Shown: positions 1-8,466 of the stretch, piece after piece
How positions within the stretch are numbered: the stretch's first letter is position 1
Layout of the letters: the number at the start of each line of letters is the position of its first letter
Origin: Dermatophilaceae bacterium Soc4.6
GTDB lineage: Bacteria > Actinomycetota > Actinomycetes > Actinomycetales > Dermatophilaceae
NCBI GenBank assembly: GCA_039889245.1
Contig: JAZGVH010000002.1
Span: forward strand, 4,278,001 to 4,342,000
Direction of reading: 5' to 3'
DNA: 64,000 nucleotides
Notes under the pieces: model-generated
Database searches by the model: none
The model's input: only the letters and a program-made list of their open reading frames with translations
What the model was told of the DNA's origin: nothing
Made by a program: the position numbers and the translations under genes

Positions 1-2
1 TG

Positions 3-1445
3 GGAAAGGCGATCGGTGCCCGCGCGGTGTGGGCGAAGAAGGACGACGCCGGCCGTCAGCTGACCGGGCAGGGCGTCGGGGTCGCGTTACTCGACTCCGG
101 AGTCGCCCGCGTCGCCGGCCTGACCGGCGCAGGCAAGGTCACCTACGGCCCTGACCTGTCGATCGAAGCCAACGGCCCGTTGACCCAGCGCGACGGCTTC
201 GGCCACGGCACCTTCATGGCCGGCATCATCGCCGCCCGGGGGACGACGGACCCCTCCTCGTCCCTGTCCGAGGCGCCGGCCAGCACACAGCTCGGAGTGG
301 CCCCGGACGCGGCGCTCCTGGCCATCAAGCTCGCCAACAGGGACGGAAGCACCGACGTATCAGAGGTCATCGCTGCCCTGGACTGGGTCACCCAGCACCC
401 GGTGCTGCCCGACGGCACCCGCGTGCGCGTCATCAACCTCTCCTACGGCACGAGCTCCACCCAGGACTATCTGGCTGACCCGTTGGCGGCGGCGGCGGAG
501 AACGCCTGGCGGCACGGGATCGTTGTCGTCACCTCGGCGGGCAACGACGGGTCGGACGACGGTCGGCTCAACGACCCGGCGATCGATCCGCACGTCATCG
601 CGGTGGGAGCCACCGACAACCACAACACGCTCTACGGCTGGGGCGCCGACAAGGCCACGGTGGCGTCGTTCTCTCAGGTGGGCTCGGCCTCCCGGCACGT
701 CGACCTGGTCGCACCCGGCACGTCGATGGTGTCCACCAGGGCTCCCGGCTCCTTCATCGACGTCCACCACCCCGCCGGACGCCCTGCTGGCGACGTCACC
801 GGCACGCTGTTCCGTGGCAGTGGCACCAGCGAGGCGGCCGCCGTGGTCTCCGGCTCGGTCGCGCTGCTGCTGCAGGCCTACCCGAGCCTGACACCGGACC
901 AGGTCAAGTACGCCCTGACCTCCTCCGCCGACCCGGTCAAGGATGCCAGTGAGATCACGAGCGGAGCCGGTGCACTCGACCTGAGGCAGGCGCTGGAGAC
1001 TGCCGGTCGGCTGAGCGGGACGGATGCGAGGGCCAGGACCCTGCGGGCGGCGGCCGTCCAGGACTACCCCGCCTCCACCGGGCAGGGGTCGATCGACGCC
1101 GCTCGAGGCGGATCCGTCCTGGTCGATGTCGACGGCGTCGACCTGTCGGGTGAGATCGACGTCCAGGGCAACCCCTGGGACGCAGCCGCCTGGTGGGCGG
1201 CCACCTCCAGCACGTCGGCCTGGTCCGGCGGTCAGTGGATGGGCAGCACCTGGACCGGTGACGACTGGCAAGCCGACTCCCACGGCCTCACCTCGTCGCG
1301 CTGGTCCTCGTCGCGGTGGTCCTCATCGCGCTGGAGCACCGCTGACTGGGACTCGTCGCGCTGGTCCTCGTCGCGCTGGTCCTCGTCGCGCTGGTCCTCC
1401 CCACGCTGGTCCTCGTCGCGGTGGTCTTCGTCGGACGGGTCCTAG
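3..1445 (+). CDS. S8 (subtilisin-like) serine peptidase with Trp-Ser-Arg repeat tail, 5' end cut by window edge
   Basis: This is a secreted or surface protease of the subtilase family, hydrolysing peptide bonds with an Asp-His-Ser triad. The three motifs are in family order: Asp in LLDSG (codon at 93), His in GHGTF (codon at 204) and Ser in GSGTSEAA (codon at 828). The frame is open to the left edge and the residues there (IGARAVW) fit a subtilase, so the GTG at 27 is not the true start and the signal peptide lies outside. After the protease domain comes a Trp-rich region and then a tail with eight SRW units. The stop is 4 bases before the next gene, suggesting co-transcription. The substrate is unknown. 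Confidence 0.9.
   Translation, partial: GKAIGARAVWAKKDDAGRQLTGQGVGVALLDSGVARVAGLTGAGKVTYGPDLSIEANGPLTQRDGFGHGTFMAGIIAARGTTDPSSSLSEAPASTQLGVAPDAALLAIKLANRDGSTDVSEVIAALDWVTQHPVLPDGTRVRVINLSYGTSSTQDYLADPLAAAAENAWRHGIVVVTSAGNDGSDDGRLNDPAIDPHVIAVGATDNHNTLYGWGADKATVASFSQVGSASRHVDLVAPGTSMVSTRAPGSFIDVHHPAGRPAGDVTGTLFRGSGTSEAAAVVSGSVALLLQAYPSLTPDQVKYALTSSADPVKDASEITSGAGALDLRQALETAGRLSGTDARARTLRAAAVQDYPASTGQGSIDAARGGSVLVDVDGVDLSGEIDVQGNPWDAAAWWAATSSTSAWSGGQWMGSTWTGDDWQADSHGLTSSRWSSSRWSSSRWSTADWDSSRWSSSRWSSSRWSSPRWSSSRWSSSDGS
1292..1440 (+). repeat. Coding tandem repeat (SSRWS units) at protease C-terminus
   Basis: Units of about 15 bp repeat in frame and encode (S/D)S(S/P)RWS. Eight SRW copies are present, broken once by STADW. 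Sequences vary only slightly between copies, consistent with expansion and contraction by slippage. Ser/Trp-rich tails are seen on other actinobacterial subtilases; their function is not known to me. Confidence 0.85.
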
Positions 1446-1449
1446 GCGG

Positions 1450-4023
1450 ATGCAACGCGCCTTGAGCCCCACGCAGTTCACGTGGCTCATGAGCGCCGTC
1501 CTGGCTGTCGGCGCGACGATGCTGACGGTTCGGTCAGGGGGCGGGCCGATCATGGCCCTCCACCTGCCGGATGCCGTCGTCGTGGTCGCGCTGGGCGCGG
1601 GCTTCTTCGCTGCCGAGCACTTCCAGCTCAATGTGGAGTTCCGGCGTCAGGCGCACACGTTCACGCTCGGCGGCGTCCCGTTGCTCGTCGGGGTCCTCGT
1701 CCTGTCGCCGACGGCCTTCGTCGTGACCCGTCTGGCAGCGTCGGTGCTGGCGTTCGTCTGGCAGCGGACGTCGGTGGACAAGATGGCCTACAACGCCGCG
1801 GCCTACGCCTTCGAGGCGGCGGCCGGGGCCCTGCTCGCGCACCTCCTGGTCGGCTCCAGCCAGGGACTCGACTCACGGACCGCCGTCACCCTGATCGCCG
1901 TCCTCGCGGGCGTGGACCAGCTGATGTCCGCTCTGGTGCTGCTGATGATCCGGGTGCACAACGGCCCACTGAGCCGGGCGGATGCGGTCGAGGTCATGGT
2001 GCCTGCGCTGGTCCTGAGCGTGGCGTCGACGATGTTCGCGTTCGCCCTGATCCTCCTGGTCGAGCAGGGAGTTCTCGGGGCGTTCGTCGCCGCCGTGCTC
2101 GTGACCGTCTTCGCCTCCGGCTACCGCACGTATGCCGCCGCCCGGCAGCGCCACCAGTCACTCGCGCTCGTCCACGAGTTCGTCACCGGTGGCGTCGGAG
2201 CCCAGTCGCTGGAGAGCCTCGCCCAGGAGCTGCTGTCCCGGATCCGGCGGCTGCTGCGAGCCGGAGCCATCCAGATGATGATCGACGACACCGACGTGGG
2301 CCACGAGATCGTGTCGGGCGCCGGCCCGGCGCTGGTGCTGGGCCTGGCCGAGGACGACGTCCTGGAGGTCAGCCACCAGGAGTTCGACCAGGAGGACTGG
2401 GTCGTCATGCGCACCCTGACTGAGCAGGAGTCGCTGCTGGCCACCCGGGCCACGAAAGATCCCGCGCTGCGGCTCTGGCTCGACGGGCACGGGTTCCGCG
2501 ACGCGATGGTGCTGGCCCTTCCGGCCTCGAGCGGCATCCGGGGAACCCTTCGCGTCACCGACCGGCTGGGGGAGACGGCCACCTTCACCCACGACGACCT
2601 GACGCTCCTGCAAACCCTGACCGGCCACCTCTCGATGGCTCTGCGGAGCGCCCGCCTGGTGCAGAAGCTCGGCTACGAGGCCACGCACGACGCCTTGACC
2701 GGGTTGGGCAACCGCCGGGGGCTGTACACCGACGGACAGGCGAGGCTGACCACCGAGCCCGCCCGGCGCCGGGCACTGTTGCTGCTCGACCTCGACAAGT
2801 TCAAGGAGGTCAACGACAGCCTCGGCCACCACGCCGGGGACCAGCTACTGGTCGAGGTGGGAGCCCGCCTGCGCGCACGGCTGCGCGTCGGCGACCTGCT
2901 GGCGCGGCTGGGTGGTGACGAGTTCGCGGTCCTGCTCGAGGACGCCGACGCGGACGAGGCGTATGGAGTCGCGGAGGACCTCAGAGCGACGTTGGCCGAG
3001 CCCTTCACGCCTGCGGTGGGACCCTCGGGCGTGGGCAGCCTGACCCTGCACTCCACCGTCAGCATCGGCATCGCCCGGTTCCCGGACGACGGCCTCGACC
3101 TGTCCGCTCTGCTGCGCAAGGCCGACATCGCCATGTACAAGGCCAAGGTCTCCGGGCTCGGTCCCCACGTCTACGACGACGTCGACAACGCCGATGGGGC
3201 TGCCAGGCTGCGCACCGTCGACGACCTGCAGGCCGCCATCACCACCGGTCAGTTCGTCTTGCACTACCAGCCCAAGGTCGACCTGACGACCGGTGGAGTG
3301 CACGCCGTCGAGGCGCTGATCCGCTGGGAGCACCCCACTCGTGGCCTGCTCTACCCCGACGCCTTCGTCGGCCTGGTGGAGGTCTCGGGCCTGATGCGCT
3401 CCATGACCCGGCTCGTGCTCGGGCTCGCCCTGGACCAGGCCGCGACCTGGCAGGACCAGGGCCGACAGCTCAACATCGCGGTCAACCTCTCGGCCAGCTC
3501 CCTGGTGGACGACGCACTGCCCGACGAGGTCTTCGGCATGCTGGCCACCCGAGGCGTCCCGCCCAGTGCGCTGCAGCTGGAGATCACCGAGGACTTCCTG
3601 ATGGCCGACCGTGACCGGGCCCGCAGGATCCTGACCCGGCTGCGTGGCGGAGGCGTCGAGATCTCGATCGACGACTACGGCAGTGGCTACAGCTCGCTCA
3701 GCTACCTGCGCGACCTGCCCGTGGACGAGCTCAAGCTCGACAAGTCCTTCGTGTTCCCGATGACCGACGACGTCCGAGCCGCCGCTCTGGTGTCTTCCAG
3801 CATCGCCCTGGCCCACAGCCTGGGGATGCGCATGGTCGCCGAAGGCGTCGAGACCCACCACGCCTACGCCGAGCTGGTCCGACTGGGCTGTGACCAGGCC
3901 CAGGGGTACTTCATCTGCCGACCCGTCCCCGCCTCCCAGCTCGACGACTGGCTGCGCCATCGAGCAGCGGTCCATCAGCCCACGTACCCGGCCTCGAGAC
4001 AGTCCTCCGCGGTCCTCGGCTAG
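1450..4023 (+). CDS. Membrane-bound GGDEF-EAL protein (cyclic-di-GMP turnover)
   Basis: A bifunctional-type c-di-GMP protein of about 857 residues. The first 235 or so residues hold several hydrophobic segments (membrane sensor region). A GAF-like stretch follows (about 250-400). The GGDEF domain has an intact GGDEF at about 488-492, and the EAL domain has EAL at about 621-623 followed by IRWEHP. The downstream DDYGSGYSSL and VAEGVE motifs of active phosphodiesterases are also present. Both catalytic signatures look intact, so synthesis, breakdown or both are possible. ATG 1450 was chosen because it follows the protease stop by 4 bases and begins the hydrophobic region; the frame is open upstream only through the antisense-like protease tail. 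Confidence 0.92.
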   Translation: MQRALSPTQFTWLMSAVLAVGATMLTVRSGGGPIMALHLPDAVVVVALGAGFFAAEHFQLNVEFRRQAHTFTLGGVPLLVGVLVLSPTAFVVTRLAASVLAFVWQRTSVDKMAYNAAAYAFEAAAGALLAHLLVGSSQGLDSRTAVTLIAVLAGVDQLMSALVLLMIRVHNGPLSRADAVEVMVPALVLSVASTMFAFALILLVEQGVLGAFVAAVLVTVFASGYRTYAAARQRHQSLALVHEFVTGGVGAQSLESLAQELLSRIRRLLRAGAIQMMIDDTDVGHEIVSGAGPALVLGLAEDDVLEVSHQEFDQEDWVVMRTLTEQESLLATRATKDPALRLWLDGHGFRDAMVLALPASSGIRGTLRVTDRLGETATFTHDDLTLLQTLTGHLSMALRSARLVQKLGYEATHDALTGLGNRRGLYTDGQARLTTEPARRRALLLLDLDKFKEVNDSLGHHAGDQLLVEVGARLRARLRVGDLLARLGGDEFAVLLEDADADEAYGVAEDLRATLAEPFTPAVGPSGVGSLTLHSTVSIGIARFPDDGLDLSALLRKADIAMYKAKVSGLGPHVYDDVDNADGAARLRTVDDLQAAITTGQFVLHYQPKVDLTTGGVHAVEALIRWEHPTRGLLYPDAFVGLVEVSGLMRSMTRLVLGLALDQAATWQDQGRQLNIAVNLSASSLVDDALPDEVFGMLATRGVPPSALQLEITEDFLMADRDRARRILTRLRGGGVEISIDDYGSGYSSLSYLRDLPVDELKLDKSFVFPMTDDVRAAALVSSSIALAHSLGMRMVAEGVETHHAYAELVRLGCDQAQGYFICRPVPASQLDDWLRHRAAVHQPTYPASRQSSAVLG

Positions 4024-4038
4024 CACACCTAGTCCGGC

Positions 4039-4790
4039 CGACCCTCAGCGAACCGCGCTGCCCATTGCAACGACGGATACCGGTGCCGCGAGCTCGACAC
4101 CCGCGTCGGCACCGTCGCCGTCGCGCTCCCCAAGCTGCGGAAGGGGAGGTACTTCCCGGAGTGGCTCCTCGAGCACCGCAAGCGGGCCGACACCGCCCTG
4201 ATCACCGTCGTCGCGGTCTGCTACCTCGCCAGGGTCAGCACCCGGCGGATGGACGAGCTCGTCAAGACCCATGGGATCGACTCGCTGTCCAAGACGCAGG
4301 TCTCGCGGATGGGGCCGACCTGGACGAGCACGTCGAGCAGTTCCGCCACCGCCCTCTCGACACTGCCAGCCCGTCCAGGTTCCTGGCCGCCGACACCCTC
4401 ACGATGAAGGTCCGCGAGGGGGGACGCGTCGTCAACGCCGTCGTCCTCGTCGCGACCATCGTCAACGGCGACGGCCACCGAGAAGTCCTCGGCCTGCGCG
4501 TCGCGACCTCCGAGACCGGGGCGGCGTGGCAGGAGTTCTTCGCCGACCTCGTCGCCCGCGGCCTGAACCGGATCCGCCTCGTGGGGTCCGACGCGCACAC
4601 CCGGATGGTCGACGCGATGGCCGCGAAGCTGCCCGGTGCGAGCGGGCAGCGGTCCCGCACCCACTACGCGGCGAACCTGATGTCGGTCACGCCGCGGTCG
4701 GTCCGGCCGTCAAGGCGATGCTGCACTCGGTGTACGTACTGCGCCCCCATCGCCGCCAAGGTGCGCTCGGGGGCGGCGGTCGTGCTCGCG
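4039..4790 (+). pseudogene. IS256 (Mutator)-family transposase remnant
   Basis: A decayed transposase. From about 4063 the first frame reads YRCRELDTRVG, then LPKLRKGRYFPEWLLEHRKR and the TRRMDELVK segment typical of IS256 transposases. Near 4310 the homology moves to another frame (DLDEHVEQFRHRPLD, then the DGHREVLG and GSDAHTRMVDAM segments). Near 4690 it moves again (VKAMLHSVY). About 100 N-terminal residues and the C-terminus are missing, and no terminal inverted repeats were recognised. With at least two frameshifts and both ends lost it cannot make transposase. Confidence 0.85.
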
Positions 4791-4822
4791 CAACCTGACA
4801 GCGTACGACGTGCCCGCGACGC

Positions 4823-5500
4823 TCAGGTGCCTGCCGCCGGCGGGCGCCGGCGCATCAGCACCGCCGTGAACTGCTGCCGCGAGCCCCACGGGGTCTCGTG
4901 GTCCTCGCCGCTGGTGTCGACCAGCTCCCACCCGGGGAACTGCGCCGCCAGCTCCTCGTGGGTGTAGCGCACGATCGGCAGCCCGCTGCAGGTCGTCGGG
5001 CCGTCGGGCCCGAAGGTCGCGACGACCAGCCAGCCCCCGGGGCGCACCGACCGCTCGAGCGAGGCGAGGTAGTCCTCGCGCTCGTCGGGCTCGGTGAGGA
5101 AGTGGTAGACGGCGCGGTCGTGCCAGAGGGCGTACAGCCGGCCCATTCGCAGCTCGAGCACGTCGGCAACCTTCAGGACCACCGGTCGACCGGCCTCGCC
5201 GAGGCGGTCACGGACGGTCTGCAGGGCTGTCTGCGACAGGTCGATGGCGGTGAGGTCCGAGAACCCCTTCTCCACGAGGTGGTCCACGAGGGTGGACCAC
5301 CCCGCCCCGACGTCGATGATCGGGTCGTGGGCGACGACCCCGGACTTGTTGACGAGCCCGAGCGACAGCCCCGGCACCGACTGCCACCAGGAGACGCCGT
5401 CGACGTCCTTGGAGTCGTGCACGCCCTGCCAGAAGTCCTTGCGACCGTCGGCGTCGGTCGGTCGCCAGAGCGCGTTGTCGGGGCCCTGGTTGCTCGTCAT
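4823..5500 (-). CDS. Class I SAM-dependent methyltransferase
   Basis: A soluble Rossmann-fold methyltransferase of 225 residues. Motif I is IIDVGAGWSTL (about 61-71), the acidic ribose-binding residue is in TAIDLS, a VLKVADVLEL segment follows, and the post-motif RPGGWLVVATFG is present. The overall look (FWQGVHDSKDVDGVSWW near the N-terminus, length about 225) resembles small-molecule methyltransferases of the type-12/thiopurine group; the substrate is not determinable. It is divergent from the radical-SAM/ABC operon, 136 bases away. A TAACGT hexamer lies exactly 6 bases upstream of the ATG, so the transcript is probably leaderless. Confidence 0.85.
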   Translation of the reverse strand: MTSNQGPDNALWRPTDADGRKDFWQGVHDSKDVDGVSWWQSVPGLSLGLVNKSGVVAHDPIIDVGAGWSTLVDHLVEKGFSDLTAIDLSQTALQTVRDRLGEAGRPVVLKVADVLELRMGRLYALWHDRAVYHFLTEPDEREDYLASLERSVRPGGWLVVATFGPDGPTTCSGLPIVRYTHEELAAQFPGWELVDTSGEDHETPWGSRQQFTAVLMRRRPPAAGT

Positions 5501-5506
5501 TCCCCC

Positions 5507-5512
5507 ACGTTA
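5507..5512 (-). promoter_or_regulatory. -10 element of leaderless methyltransferase promoter
   Basis: On the minus strand TAACGT is followed by six bases and the ATG at 5500. It matches TANNNT and leaves no room for a ribosome binding site. Confidence 0.5.
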
Positions 5513-5624
5513 GCGGCCGCGGACCCCGTTGGAGCGAGAGGAGGAGGGGTCGAGGGGCCGAAACGACAGGAACCTGTAAGCCGTTCTCCACCGCGTCGAG
5601 TGGGCGCGGACCGGCCGACGGCCG

Positions 5625-5630
5625 TAGTTT
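5625..5630 (+). promoter_or_regulatory. -10 element of leaderless radical-SAM operon promoter
   Basis: TAGTTT ends 6 bases before the ATG at 5637. It would drive the whole 5637-10196 operon and faces away from the methyltransferase promoter about 110 bases to the left. Confidence 0.55.
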
Positions 5631-5636
5631 GGGCCC

Positions 5637-6728
5637 ATGGTCATCGACGTCGTCCCTCCCACCCCCACGCCCATGGGGCCCGTGGCCCGCCTCGTCGACG
5701 GCGGCGACATGGACTGCGGCAGCGGTCTGCTCCTGCTGATCACCCGCGCGATGCGCCGGCTCGAGCACGGGCAGCTGCTCGGCGTGCGCAGCCAGGAGCG
5801 CTCGGTCGCCGTCGACCTGCCGGTGTGGGCCGAGCTGGTGGGCCACGACGTGGTGCAGGAGCACGTCGAGAGCGAGGGGGGCCCCTGGTGGTTCGGCGTG
5901 CGCAAGGTGGTCGACTCTACGCGCGACACCGCGTTCACCCTCGGTGACCGCACGCCTGTCGGCCAGCGGCTGTGGGCCTACACCAACTTCGACTGCAACC
6001 TCGCCTGCGGCTACTGCTGCGCCCAGTCCTCACCCAAGGCGCCCTCGCGCCGACTGACGCCCGAGGTCGCCCGCGAGGCCTTCGCGCAGTTCCGGGCCAT
6101 GGGCGGCCGCGAGCTGCTCCTTACCGGGGGTGAGCCCTTCATGCACCCCGAGCTCGGTGAGCTGGTTTCGGCTGCCGAGGGCCTCGACCGCACGATCCTG
6201 ACCAACGCCATGGTCTTCTCTCGGGGCACCCGCCGCCAGGTGCTCGAGGGGCTCGACCGCACTGTGGCCCTGCAGGTCAGCCTCGACTCGGCCACCGCAG
6301 AGGTGCACGACCGGCAGCGGGGCAGGGGGTCGTGGGCCAAGGCGATGACCGGCATCGGCGAGGCGCGGGCCCTCGGCTTCCGGGTGCGGGTCGCGGCCAC
6401 GCTGTACGACGAGGACCCGGGCGCGGTGCAGGCGCTCCACACCCGCCTCGACACCGAGGGCATCGCCCGCGAGGACCGGGTCATCCGCCCGGTGGCTCAG
6501 GAGGGTTTCGCCGACACCGGGGTGCACGTCTCGCTCGACACCCTCGAGCCCGAGCCCACCATCACCGTCGACGGGGCCTGGTGGCACCCGGTTGCGGTGA
6601 CCAACCCGCACCTGCGGATCGCCGACAGCCCGCTGCCCATCGACGAGGTCTTCGCGGTCGTCAACGACACGATGGCGGTGCAGGACGCCGCGACCCGCTC
6701 CGGGCGCGAGGTGTTCCGCTGCGCCTGA
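5637..6728 (+). CDS. TusA-like domain fused to radical SAM enzyme
   Basis: A 363-residue two-domain protein. Residues about 15-75 look like a TusA/SirA sulfur-carrier domain: a Cys (C27) at the start of the first helix, then a long Leu-rich helix and the DLPVWAELVGHDVV ending. The usual CPxP motif is CGSG here. Residues about 110-330 are a radical SAM domain with the cluster motif CNLACGYC (C120, C124, C127) and the SAM-binding GGEP at 164-167. The enzyme should use a 4Fe-4S cluster to cleave SAM; the substrate is unknown. It is the first gene of an operon with a selenate-like ABC importer, which suggests sulfur or selenium chemistry (inference). Confidence 0.85.
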   Translation: MVIDVVPPTPTPMGPVARLVDGGDMDCGSGLLLLITRAMRRLEHGQLLGVRSQERSVAVDLPVWAELVGHDVVQEHVESEGGPWWFGVRKVVDSTRDTAFTLGDRTPVGQRLWAYTNFDCNLACGYCCAQSSPKAPSRRLTPEVAREAFAQFRAMGGRELLLTGGEPFMHPELGELVSAAEGLDRTILTNAMVFSRGTRRQVLEGLDRTVALQVSLDSATAEVHDRQRGRGSWAKAMTGIGEARALGFRVRVAATLYDEDPGAVQALHTRLDTEGIAREDRVIRPVAQEGFADTGVHVSLDTLEPEPTITVDGAWWHPVAVTNPHLRIADSPLPIDEVFAVVNDTMAVQDAATRSGREVFRCA

Positions 6729-6799
6729 TCGTCACCCCCCAAGCCCACCTCGACCGCGTCCTCCACGACCGTCCCCCTCTGCCCGCCCAGGAGCACCTC

Positions 6800-7723
6800 G
6801 TGACCACCATCGACCGCCGCAGCCTGCTGCTCGGCGCCGGCTCTCTCTCCCTGCTCGCCGCCTGCGGCACCTCGAGCACCACGTCGTCCGGATCGGCATC
6901 CGGGGCCGGGGCCGGGCTCCCCCTGTCGGCCATCCCCGACAGCAAACCCGAGAAGCTCAACCGGCTCTACCCCGCGCTCGCCTCCCGACTCACGGCAGCG
7001 ACCGGGCTGCCGATGTCGTACGAGCCGCTCACCGACTACCCTGCCGTCGTGCGCGCCTTCGCCGTCGGTGACATCGCGCTGGCCTGGATGGGGGGCCTCA
7101 CCGGCGTCCAGGCCCGCACCCGGGTGCCGGGCGCGATGGCCATCGCGCAGCGCGACATCGACGCCGACTTCCACAGCCTGTTCATCGCCAACACCGCGTC
7201 GGGACTGAAGGCCTTCACTGACGTCAGCGGGCTGAAGAGCCTCGCCGGCCACTCCCTCACCTTCGGCAGCGAGACCTCCACCTCCGGTCGCCTCATGCCG
7301 CAGTACTTTATCCAGCAGGCGGGGCTTGAGCTGTCTGCCCTCAAGGGCAAGCCGGGCTTCTCTGGGTCGCACGACGCCACCATCGAGGCGGTGGCCTCGG
7401 GCAGCTTCGAGGTCGGCGCCGTCAATGAGCAGGTGTGGACCGCCACCCAGAAGGCCGGCAAGGTCGACCTGTCCGCGGTCACCGCGCTCTTCCGCACGCC
7501 CGGCTTCGTCGACTACCACTGGCTGATCCGGCCCGACGTCGACCAGAAGTACGGCGCGGGCACCACGAAGAAGATCACCGACGCGCTGCTCGGGCTCACC
7601 CCGACGAAGCCGGACGACGCCGTCGTCCTCGACCTCTTCGGAGCCAAGAAGTTCATCACGACCCAGAACTCCAACTACGACAAGCTCGCCTCGGTCGCGA
7701 AGGGGCTGGGACTACTCACGTGA
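6800..7723 (+). CDS. ABC transporter substrate-binding lipoprotein, PhnD-like, 'putative selenate' type
   Basis: An extracytoplasmic binding protein of 307 residues. The N-terminus has a twin-arginine RRSLLLG and a lipobox LAAC with Cys22, so it is probably a lipid-anchored Tat substrate. The body reads like the PhnD-related family named 'putative selenate ABC transporter substrate-binding protein': LSAIPDSKPEKLNRLYP, TDYPAVVRAF, AWMGGLTGVQAR, FGSETSTSGRLMP and FSGSHDATIEAV. The GTG start was chosen because AGGAG lies 6 bases upstream and the signal peptide begins there. Its stop overlaps the ATPase start by 4 bases (GTGA). Selenate as ligand is an inference from family naming only; phosphonate or another oxyanion is possible. 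Confidence 0.87.
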   Translation: MTTIDRRSLLLGAGSLSLLAACGTSSTTSSGSASGAGAGLPLSAIPDSKPEKLNRLYPALASRLTAATGLPMSYEPLTDYPAVVRAFAVGDIALAWMGGLTGVQARTRVPGAMAIAQRDIDADFHSLFIANTASGLKAFTDVSGLKSLAGHSLTFGSETSTSGRLMPQYFIQQAGLELSALKGKPGFSGSHDATIEAVASGSFEVGAVNEQVWTATQKAGKVDLSAVTALFRTPGFVDYHWLIRPDVDQKYGAGTTKKITDALLGLTPTKPDDAVVLDLFGAKKFITTQNSNYDKLASVAKGLGLLT

Positions 7724-8466
7724 GCGAGGGCGACCCGGTCATCCGGCTGCGGGGGGTCGAGCGGCGCTTCGGTGACCGTGCGGCCCTGACCGGCGTCGAC
7801 CTCACCGTGCAGCGGGGTGAGCGGGTCGCGCTCCTGGGTTCGAGCGGGGCCGGCAAGAGCACCCTGCTGGCCCTGCTCAACGGGACGCTGTCGCCGACCT
7901 CCGGGTCGGTGGAGGTGCTCGGTGGCGACCTCTCCCTCCTCTCCGTGGGCGCCCTGCGCCGTCTCCAGCGACGGATCGGCACGATCAGCCAGCGCCTCGA
8001 TCTCGTGGAGCAGGTGCGCGTGCTACACAACGTCAACGCGGGGCGCCTGGGCCGGTGGAGCACCCTCAGGGCGCTCACCGCCCTGGTCCTGTCCCGGTCC
8101 GACGCGGTCGTCGACTCGGCGCTCGAGCGGGTCGGTCTGGAGTGGGCCGTGCACGAGCGCACCGAACGACTGTCGGGCGGGGAGCGCCAGCGCGTGGCGA
8201 TCGCCCGCCTGCTCGTGCAGGAGCCCGAGGTGGTGCTGGCCGACGAGCCCGTCTCGAGCCTCGACCCCTCCCGGGCGTCCGAGGTGCTCCGGCTGCTGGG
8301 GGCCGCCTCGGCCGACGGCACACTCGTCGTCAGCCTGCACCAGCCTGACCTGGCCCGACGGCACTGCACGAGGGTCGTCGGCCTGCAACAGGGCCGGGTG
8401 GTCGTCGACCTCCCGGTCGATGCGCTGACGCAGTCCGACCTCGACGCGCTGTACGCCCTGCGGTGA
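7720..8466 (+). CDS. ABC transporter ATP-binding protein (PhnC-like)
   Basis: The cytoplasmic ATPase of the importer, 248 residues. The Walker A motif GSSGAGKST is near residues 39-47, the ABC signature LSGGERQRVAIARLL near 150, and Walker B with the catalytic Glu is VVLADEP followed by the D-loop SSLD. A conserved His follows in VVSLHQPDLA. The GTG start overlaps the stop of the binding protein, and its own stop overlaps the permease start in the same GTGA way, so the three proteins are translationally coupled. The closest recognisable group is the phosphonate/phosphite importer ATPases. Confidence 0.92.
   Translation: MSEGDPVIRLRGVERRFGDRAALTGVDLTVQRGERVALLGSSGAGKSTLLALLNGTLSPTSGSVEVLGGDLSLLSVGALRRLQRRIGTISQRLDLVEQVRVLHNVNAGRLGRWSTLRALTALVLSRSDAVVDSALERVGLEWAVHERTERLSGGERQRVAIARLLVQEPEVVLADEPVSSLDPSRASEVLRLLGAASADGTLVVSLHQPDLARRHCTRVVGLQQGRVVVDLPVDALTQSDLDALYALR

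Noticed and set aside
1292-1440. Possible CRISPR-like or non-coding repeat array
   Set aside because: Repeats have no spacers, remain in frame and encode a regular peptide tail.
5637-6728. Molybdopterin (MoaA-like) or heme (AhbD-like) assignment for the radical SAM gene
   Set aside because: The CNLACGYCC motif and GGEP fit many radical SAM groups, no cofactor genes are adjacent and no C-terminal SPASM cysteines were seen, so a specific reaction was not assigned.
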